A DNA stretch of 64,000 bases, taken from NCBI RefSeq assembly GCF_008086115.1, contig NZ_VSIY01000003.1:62001-126000 (forward strand), read 5' to 3'. Origin of the DNA: Maritimibacter fusiformis (lineage in GTDB: Bacteria; Pseudomonadota; Alphaproteobacteria; Rhodobacterales; Rhodobacteraceae). Shown one piece after another: positions 58,766 through 64,000 of the stretch; within the stretch, counting starts at the first letter, position 1, and each line of letters opens with the position of its first letter. The notes below the pieces were generated by a model, which was not told the DNA's origin, ran no database searches, and saw nothing but the letters and a program-made list of their open reading frames with translations. Made by a program: the position numbers and the translations under genes.

Positions 58766-59272
58766 TCACGCCGGCCGCATCAGCCGGAACGTCCGGGTGG
58801 GAAAGCTCCCGCCGCGCACCCGGCTCTCGCCCATCGAGGCCGGTCCCTCGACGAAGCCCAGCTTGTCCAGCACCCGGGCCGAGCCGGGGTTGTCGGTGAA
58901 GGTGCTGGCCCCGATCGCCGGCCAGTCGTACCGCGCCCAGGCATGGGCAATCAGCGCGCGTCCGATCTCGGTGGCGAAACCCCGGCCCCAGTGGGCGCGC
59001 GCGAACATGTAGCCCAGTTCCACCGCGTCCTGCTTGACGCTGACCCCCATCATCCCGACCAGCGCGCCCTCGTGAATGACCGGCCCGCCAAGCCCCATCT
59101 CCGGGTCCATCGGCGCGCACCGGCTGGCGGTGAACGCCCGGTCCGGCGGCCAGGGCCAGGTGGCGGTGTTTCTGACCACCGCGAAATCCGACACCAGCGC
59201 GTGCATCGCCGCAAGGTCCGCGGGGCGCGACCGGCGCAGGGTCAGCCGCGCGGTGGCGATCTCAGCCTGCAT
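58766..59272 (-). CDS. GNAT family acetyltransferase (RimJ/RimL-like), copy 1
   Basis: 168 residues. TARLTLRRSRPADLAAMHAL start, acetyl-CoA region FARAHWGRGFATEIGRALIA, and FTDNPGSARVLDKLGFVEG are RimJ/L-type. Overlaps the preceding GNAT gene by 11 nt. Acceptor unknown. Confidence 0.88.
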   Translation of the reverse strand: MQAEIATARLTLRRSRPADLAAMHALVSDFAVVRNTATWPWPPDRAFTASRCAPMDPEMGLGGPVIHEGALVGMMGVSVKQDAVELGYMFARAHWGRGFATEIGRALIAHAWARYDWPAIGASTFTDNPGSARVLDKLGFVEGPASMGESRVRGGSFPTRTFRLMRPA

Positions 59273-59786
59273 GCCGCGCCTGCCACTCAGCCCGGTGCAG
59301 GATCACCCGGTTCAGCACCACCTCGGCCCGCTGCGCCCGGCTCATCACCCGGTCCTGCCCGTCCGCGACAAAGCCCAGCCCCGCCAGCACCCGCGCCGAG
59401 GCCGCGTTGCCCTCGAAATAGCCCGAGGTCAGCGCCGCCGCGTCGCTGCTGGCGAAAAACCGCGCCACCACCGCCGCCGCCGCCTCGCGCATGTAGCCCT
59501 TGCCGTGATGCGCCCGGCCCAGCCAGTAGCCCAGCCCGTCAGCGGCGCCGATCACCCCGGCAAACCCCTGATCGTCGAAGATGCCCAGCGCCGCCAGCGG
59601 CGCGGCACCCTTTTGGTGGTCGAGAAACGCAAGCGCGTCGGCTTCGCCATAGGGATACGGCACCACCGTCAGCCATTTCGACACGTCATAGTCATCGAGC
59701 GCCGCCACCAGCGCCGGCACATCCGCCCGCACAAGGGGGCGCAGGCGCAGCCGGCGGGTGCGCAGCGTGACGGGCGGCGGGGCCAC
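59262..59786 (-). CDS. GNAT family acetyltransferase (RimJ/RimL-like), copy 2
   Basis: 174 residues from GTG (VAPPPVTLRTRRLRLRPLVR). RAHHGKGYMREAAAAVVARF is the acetyl-CoA pyrophosphate loop and FEGNAASARVLAGLGFVADG the end of the fold. The start is inferred because it lies just after the upstream GNAT stop; the frame continues upstream over that gene. Substrate unknown. Confidence 0.85.
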   Translation of the reverse strand: MAPPPVTLRTRRLRLRPLVRADVPALVAALDDYDVSKWLTVVPYPYGEADALAFLDHQKGAAPLAALGIFDDQGFAGVIGAADGLGYWLGRAHHGKGYMREAAAAVVARFFASSDAAALTSGYFEGNAASARVLAGLGFVADGQDRVMSRAQRAEVVLNRVILHRAEWQARHAG

Positions 59787-59791
59787 CCGCC

Positions 59792-60349
59792 TCAGCCCAT
59801 CTTGCGGATATAGGTCCAGGTCGGCACGTTGGCGCCGCGCGCGATCGAATGCGCCTCGGCGTCGCCGATATAGGCAAAGCCCGCGTTGGTCAGCACCCGC
59901 GCCGAGGCGGCGTTGTCCTGAAACACTTCCGCGAACAGCGCCACGTTGCCCAGCGGGTTGGCCGCGACCAGCGCGCGCACCGCCTCGGATGCCAGCCCGG
60001 TGTTCCAGAACCCCGGCGCCACCCAATAGCCCAGCTGCGACTGGCCCCGGTCCATGCGCGTCAGGCTGATCACCCCCAGCACCTCCTGGCCCGGCCCGTC
60101 GGCGCCGTCGCCGGTGCCATCCATGATCCACACGTCTTCGTCCCGCTCGGGCGACAGGGCGCGGGCGATATAGCCCTCGACCAGCCCCGGCGGCAGCGGA
60201 TGCGGGATCGAGCGGGTGCCCTCGGCCACCCGCCGGTCACCGGCATAAAGCGTGATCAGCCCCGCGTCGGCCTTGCGCGGCGGCCTGAGCACGAAGCGCC
60301 CGGCCTCCGTCGCGATCGTCTTCTGCTCGATCGTCGTGTCTTTCGCCAC
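59792..60349 (-). CDS. GNAT family acetyltransferase (RimJ/RimL-like), copy 3
   Basis: 185 residues from a GTG with GGAGGAGGG 7 nt upstream (VAKDTTIEQKTIATEAGRFV). APGFWNTGLASEAVRALVAA and FQDNAASARVLTNAGFAYIG are GNAT motifs. An in-frame ATG 13 codons earlier (MKDLFTPFGGG) would lengthen it. Sits between the rpmA terminator and two similar genes. Confidence 0.85.
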   Translation of the reverse strand: MAKDTTIEQKTIATEAGRFVLRPPRKADAGLITLYAGDRRVAEGTRSIPHPLPPGLVEGYIARALSPERDEDVWIMDGTGDGADGPGQEVLGVISLTRMDRGQSQLGYWVAPGFWNTGLASEAVRALVAANPLGNVALFAEVFQDNAASARVLTNAGFAYIGDAEAHSIARGANVPTWTYIRKMG

Positions 60350-60490
60350 GGCTTTCCCTCCTCCGAAAGGCGTGAACAGATCCTTCATATGGGCCGCCGC
60401 GCGCATCGGCGGCGGTCGCTTCACATGATTATGATCCGCTGAGATCGTGAACATTGCGTGACCCTCCTCCGGCCCTGCAACCCCGAATTG

Positions 60491-60525
60491 AAAAGGGGAC
60501 CGGCGTTTCTGCCGATCCCCTCCGA
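60491..60525 (-). terminator. Probable intrinsic terminator of rplU-rpmA
   Basis: On the minus strand AGGGGATCGGC / GCCGGTCCCCT (one G-U pair, 6-nt loop) is followed by TTTTC. It lies 27 nt after the rpmA stop, and suggests the three GNAT genes use their own promoter. Confidence 0.75.
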
Positions 60526-60547
60526 ATGCGTCTGTCCGGGTTTCGGC

Positions 60548-60817
60548 TTACTCTGCGGCCTCCGCCACCGGGAGAACCGAAATGAAGGTGCGGCGCTTGA
60601 GACCCTTGGTAAAGGTCACCTTGCCCTCGACGGTCGCAAAGATGGTGTGATCCTTGCCCATGCCGACGCCCTCGCCCGGCCACATCTTGGTGCCGCGCTG
60701 ACGCAGGATGATGTTGCCCGGAATCACGGCCTCGCCGCCGTATTTCTTGACGCCAAGGCGGCGACCGGCAGAGTCGCGGCCGTTGCGGGAGCTACCGCCT
60801 GCTTTCTTGTGTGCCAT
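60548..60817 (-). CDS. rpmA: 50S ribosomal protein L27
   Basis: 89 residues. [20 protein letters not shown] (N-terminal tail reaching the peptidyl transferase centre) and [20 protein letters not shown] are canonical. 12 nt after rplU. Confidence 0.98.
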   Translation of the reverse strand: MAHKKAGGSSRNGRDSAGRRLGVKKYGGEAVIPGNIILRQRGTKMWPGEGVGMGKDHTIFATVEGKVTFTKGLKRRTFISVLPVAEAAE

Positions 60818-60829
60818 CTCGCTCTCTCC

Positions 60830-61486
60830 TTACTTCGCCAGCTTCTTGGCCTGTTCGACCCAGCCTTCACGCTCGATCCGGCCCTTGAAGGACAGTTTCT
60901 CGTCCATTTCCGCGATGTCGGCGTCCGACCAGCCCGCGATCTGGGCAAAGGTGGTGACACCGGCCTCGTGCAGCTTTTTCTCCAGCGCCGGGCCGACACC
61001 CGACAGCGCCTTGAGATCGTCGGCACCCGCGGCTTCGGCCTTGGGCGCGGCTTTCGCCGGCTTCTCGGCCTTGGCTTCGGCCTTTTTCGGCGCCGCCTTC
61101 TTGGCGGGCTTGGCCGCCTCGACCGCGCTGGCCGAGACCGAACCGGCGCCGACCGCGGCCATCACGCCCGACTTGTCGGCACCCTTCTCGAGGATGTCGG
61201 TCACGCGCAGCAGCGTCAGCTGCTGGCGGTGGCCCTTGGTGCGCTTTGAGCCATGCTTGCGCCGGCGCTTGACGAAATGGATGACCTTGTCACCCTTGAT
61301 CTGGTCGATCACCTCGGCCTGGACGCCGGCACCGTCGACAAGCGGCGTGCCCACGGTCGCGCCGACCATGAGAATCTCGTTGAATTGAATTTTATCGCCC
61401 GCGGCAGCGGCCAGTTTTTCCACGCGCAGCACATCGCCGGCCTGGACCCTGTATTGCTTGCCGCCGGTCTTGAGGACCGCAAACAT
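60830..61486 (-). CDS. rplU: 50S ribosomal protein L21 with C-terminal helix-hairpin-helix extension
   Basis: 218 residues, twice the normal L21. MFAVLKTGGKQYRVQAGDVL through HRQQLTLLRVTDI is L21 (about 1-105). An Ala/Lys-rich linker (about 110-160; AKPAKKAAPKKAEAKAEKPA) follows, then a helix-hairpin-helix fold (about 163-218; LKALSGVGPALEKKLHEAGV). I start it at the ATG behind GGAAG. The extended form is, as I recall, common in Rhodobacterales. The added domain probably binds nucleic acid. Confidence 0.95.
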   Translation of the reverse strand: MFAVLKTGGKQYRVQAGDVLRVEKLAAAAGDKIQFNEILMVGATVGTPLVDGAGVQAEVIDQIKGDKVIHFVKRRRKHGSKRTKGHRQQLTLLRVTDILEKGADKSGVMAAVGAGSVSASAVEAAKPAKKAAPKKAEAKAEKPAKAAPKAEAAGADDLKALSGVGPALEKKLHEAGVTTFAQIAGWSDADIAEMDEKLSFKGRIEREGWVEQAKKLAK

Positions 61487-61687
61487 ATGATCTTCCTTCA
61501 TTTTCCCGCGTCCTTCGGCCCCGGCTCAGCGGCGTTCATCGGGTGTGTCGCCACCCCCGGCCTCAAACAGCGCGCCCTTGTCGGGGCGTGATTGACGTGT
61601 AACCGGCGGGGCGATCCCCGTCCGGGAGCCGCGCTTATCACGGCGAACGCCTTGAAAGTCAAGGGGGCAAGGCCGCGCTCTGCCCGC

Positions 61688-62515
61688 TCAGATCTCCTGC
61701 TGCGGGCTGAGCTCGTCAAGCCGGGCCGCCAGCGCCTCGTAGCGTTCCGCCATGACCTCGTATTGCACCGCGTTCAGCACCTCGTAGACCTGCTGCATCA
61801 GCGGGTGTTCCAGCGCCGCCAGGTAGGCCGCGACCTCGTCGTCGGTGAAGTCGCGGTAGGCATAGGCGCTGCCCAGCAGCGAATAGACCTCGATGTTCTC
61901 GCGCATCCGCGGCACCTGTTCGGCCAGGATCGCGCGCAGTTCGGCCTCGGAATAGGTCGCCTCCGAGGTCCGCGCCGCCGCCGCCATCAGGTAACGCACC
62001 TGGATCTCGATCACCGCCGGCACGCTGGAATCGACGCCCCCGATCGCGTTGGTCATGGCGCGCAGGTCTTCGGCGCGTCCCGGGTTGTCGTCGAGCATCG
62101 CCGCCACCAGGTCCTCGCCGATCCGGTAGCGCTCCTCGTCCGGGGTCATGTGGCTTTCGTTCTCCGCCTCGACCAGCCTTTGCCCGAGGTCCGAGCCGTA
62201 GAACGCCATGCCATGTGACACCAACTCGTCCGGCATCACCGCCGCCATCATGTCGAGCGCACGCTCCAGCATCACCTCGGGGTCGAACACCTCTTCGGCC
62301 AGCCGCACCCACTGGTCGCCGAAGGCATCGGGCGCATCGCCCGCCAGCCCCGGCCCGGCCATCGCGCCCTGCTGCATCGAGGTGATCGCCACGTCAAAGC
62401 CGGTCACTTCGAGAAAGGCGCGCAACTCGTCGCGCTCCGCCGCCTGCGCGGCCAGCGCCGTGCACGTCACCACCAGCGCCGCAAGCCCCCCCAGGATGTT
62501 TCGTAGCCCCACCAT
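61688..62515 (-). CDS. DUF2059 domain protein, secreted
   Basis: 275 residues. Signal peptide MVGLRNILGGLAALVVTCTA with cleavage near LAAQA. The helical body matches DUF2059 (ELVSHGMAFYGSDLGQRLVE; GQRLVEAENE). Probably periplasmic; function unknown. Longer upstream frame overlaps the tRNA and is ignored. Confidence 0.8.
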   Translation of the reverse strand: MVGLRNILGGLAALVVTCTALAAQAAERDELRAFLEVTGFDVAITSMQQGAMAGPGLAGDAPDAFGDQWVRLAEEVFDPEVMLERALDMMAAVMPDELVSHGMAFYGSDLGQRLVEAENESHMTPDEERYRIGEDLVAAMLDDNPGRAEDLRAMTNAIGGVDSSVPAVIEIQVRYLMAAAARTSEATYSEAELRAILAEQVPRMRENIEVYSLLGSAYAYRDFTDDEVAAYLAALEHPLMQQVYEVLNAVQYEVMAERYEALAARLDELSPQQEI

Positions 62516-62660
62516 GTCGCGCTCCTCTGCTGTCCGGTCCGACGACCCTAGAGCCGCGCCCGGCCGCTGCCAAGAGCGCACGCCAAACTTGGCAAACACC
62601 CGCCGCAGAAATCCCTTGCAGACCCCCGCCCGGTTCATTATGTCCCCGCCTGACCCCCGC

Positions 62661-62750
62661 GGAGAGGTGCCGGAGTGGTCGAACGGGGCGGTCTCGAAAA
62701 CCGTTGACCCTTCACGGGGTCCCAGGGTTCGAATCCCTGTCTCTCCGCCA
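62661..62750 (+). tRNA. tRNA-Ser (anticodon CGA)
   Basis: 90 nt including the encoded CCA. GGAGAGG acceptor pairs with CCTCTCC; D arm TGCCGGAGTGGTCGAAC, anticodon loop TCTCGAAAA with CGA, a long variable arm (TTGACCCTTCACGGGGTCCC) and T arm GGTTCGAATCC. The long variable arm and anticodon mark it as the Ser-UCG tRNA. Confidence 0.97.
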
Positions 62751-62991
62751 CTAAGTCGTTGTTTGGCAAGCCGATTCATCTCCGGCGCCTCGGGGCCCGC
62801 ATAGCCTCCGGCACGGACCATCCCGGCATGGTTGCCGACTCTCCGCATCACCGCAGGCACCAATGATGCCGCAACGGCGCGGAAATTCGCCTTTCCCACG
62901 CCCGATGCGCCGCGTCCCGAAATGCCAAAGCACCGCCGTTTCAAGCGGGGTTTTCATTGGCCGGACCTTGTCCACCCGCGGTGGCGCGGGC

Positions 62992-63207
62992 CTACTTGCG
63001 CTTTTTCTTCGGCGACGGGGCGGGCGCATCGGCGCGCAGCGCCGCGTCTCGTTCGAGGCGGGTCTTGCGAAGGCGCGATGTCTTGTCCTGGCGCTCTTCG
63101 GCCTCGGTATCCCGAATTTCCCGCACGACACGCGTGGTCTTGTCCATCAGCGTTTCCGAACTGGGTTTGGCTGCCTTGAACAGCGAGTCCTTGTTGAGCT
63201 TGGCCAT
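62992..63207 (-). CDS. Conserved hypothetical basic protein (71 aa)
   Basis: MAKLNKDSLFKAAKPSSETL, MDKTTRVVREIRDTEAEERQ and DKTSRLRKTRLERDAALRAD with a KKKRK tail. Highly charged and helical; likely binds nucleic acid or a protein. GAGGAGATTTCAAG precedes the ATG. No family name can be given with confidence. Confidence 0.65.
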   Translation of the reverse strand: MAKLNKDSLFKAAKPSSETLMDKTTRVVREIRDTEAEERQDKTSRLRKTRLERDAALRADAPAPSPKKKRK

Positions 63208-63355
63208 CTTGAAATCTCCTCGGGGAACGGGATCGCGGGCCGGTTACGGCATCAGGGTTCGGGATGACCGCCCCGTGCGACCGGACGGCCGGGACAAATG
63301 CAAAGGCGACCGCGGCCCGAAGGCCGCCGCCGCCTCGCAATTCGGTCCGCCGCGC

Positions 63356-63562
63356 TTAGGCCAGCGCGAGATTGGACGCGGATTCGCGCCCGTCGTTGCC
63401 GCTTTCGATGTCGAAGGTCACGGCCTGCCCATCGTCGAGCTGTTGCAGCCCGGCGCGTTCAAGGGCGGAAATGTGAACGAAGATGTCCTTCGAACCATTT
63501 TCCGGGGCGATGAAGCCGAAGCCTTTTTGCGCGTTGAACCATTTCACGGTGCCATTGGCCAT
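63356..63562 (-). CDS. cspA: Cold-shock domain protein CspA family
   Basis: 68 residues. [20 protein letters not shown] (RNP1-like) and [13 protein letters not shown] (RNP2) are complete; single-stranded nucleic acid binding beta barrel. AAGGAGA before the ATG and about 247 nt of intergenic sequence upstream, which could hold a long regulated leader. Only this start is considered; the open frame upstream has no cold-shock domain. Confidence 0.95.
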   Translation of the reverse strand: MANGTVKWFNAQKGFGFIAPENGSKDIFVHISALERAGLQQLDDGQAVTFDIESGNDGRESASNLALA

Positions 63563-63809
63563 CGTGATGTCTCCTTGTTTGATTGCCACCCGCATAACGC
63601 GATGGCCCGGCTCAGTGTCCACGTAGGATCGTCTGAGGCCGTTAGGAAACAGAAGGTCGTAGGAAGATGCTTTGCTCAACACAGATGGGGTGGCCCGGCC
63701 CGATTGCAAGCCCCCACTTTGAAAAAGATGGATGAAGGCCCGACCGTCCCGCCGGCGCATTTGCCCCGGCGGCGGCCGTCGCCCCGGGGCGCGCCGCCCC
63801 TCGCCCGTT

Positions 63810-64000
63810 TCAATCCCCGCCCCCCGCCCGCGGCCTGATCCGCAGCCAGATGCCGTCCTTGGCGCGCACCGTCAGATGCGCCACCGGCATCGCCGGGCGG
63901 CCCTCGACCAGCTCGACCCGGTAGGCGCGCAGGATCATCGCCAGCAAGAGCGGCCCCTCGACCATCGCGAACCCCGCCCCGGTGCAGACGCGCGGCCCCG
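63810..64000 (-). CDS. Cytochrome P450, C-terminal end (5' end cut by window)
   Basis: Reading the last 190 nt on the minus strand gives [20 protein letters not shown] followed by [20 protein letters not shown] and ending [24 protein letters not shown] is the haem-ligand Cys motif (GxRxCxGxxFA). The remainder and the true product lie beyond the window. Confidence 0.85.
   Translation of the reverse strand, partial: GPRVCTGAGFAMVEGPLLLAMILRAYRVELVEGRPAMPVAHLTVRAKDGIWLRIRPRAGGGD

Noticed and set aside
62751-62991. Possible gene after tRNA-Ser
   Set aside because: Only shadow frames; no ribosome site with a protein-like product.

Overview
The window is a GC-rich, tightly packed bacterial chromosome segment whose gene content and order point to a Rhodobacterales alphaproteobacterium (Roseobacter/Paracoccaceae type). 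Pointers are the soxBDAG sarcosine oxidase set, an ATP synthase zeta-type inhibitor (DUF1476), a ChpT phosphotransferase, OlsBA ornithine-lipid synthesis, a ZapA/ZauP-like pair, an alr-pqiA-radA-cvpA-purF run, and L21 with a helix-hairpin-helix tail. It is almost entirely core and catabolic chromosome: I see no phage, transposase, integrase, plasmid or CRISPR signature, and only one clearly broken gene.

Layout. 1-13 kb: a cut Atm1-type ABC exporter, a LysM protein, a LOG-family hydrolase, a RarD-like transporter, a frame-disrupted HAF-repeat autotransporter, Fe-superoxide dismutase and the sarcosine oxidase operon. 13-21 kb: ccmI-ruvX-DUF1289, a DctB/DctD-type two-component pair whose regulator lacks the GAFTGA loop, purC-purS-purQ, and the zeta subunit. 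21-29 kb: zapA with its coiled-coil partner, transketolase, DUF808, a 47-residue membrane peptide, GAPDH, a sulfotransferase, a DUF1127-like peptide, coaD and a CBS protein. 29-37 kb: a LysR regulator divergent from mmsA, an L,D-transpeptidase, a YbdK ligase, then acyl-CoA dehydrogenase, 3-hydroxyisobutyryl-CoA hydrolase and mmsB, which with mmsA form most of the valine catabolic branch. 37-50 kb: Nnr repair enzyme, glnB-glnA, a C92-like lipoprotein, a HODM-family oxygenase opposite a hydrolase-OsmC fusion, then alr-pqiA-radA-cvpA-purF. 50-64 kb: SDR, TrmJ, ThiE-like protein, olsB-olsA, DUF3553/chpT, rplU-rpmA, three GNATs, obgE-proB-proA, DUF2059, tRNA-Ser(CGA), cspA and the tail of a cytochrome P450.

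Regulatory and repeat content: five convincing intrinsic terminators (sodB, gap, mmsA, glnA, rpmA), several sharp inverted repeats in promoter regions (before the acyl-CoA dehydrogenase operon, the DUF2892 gene, olsB, mmsA and tkt), a four-copy dispersed intergenic element with core TCATCTTGGyCsAAATACTC, and a separate cluster of GC-rich palindromes before radA. The most unusual items are (1) the autotransporter, whose frame would be restored exactly by collapse of an 11-nt interval flanked by two 7-nt direct repeats, (2) the GAFTGA-less sigma-54-type regulator, and (3) the dispersed intergenic element. I found no convincing wholly new multi-gene system.
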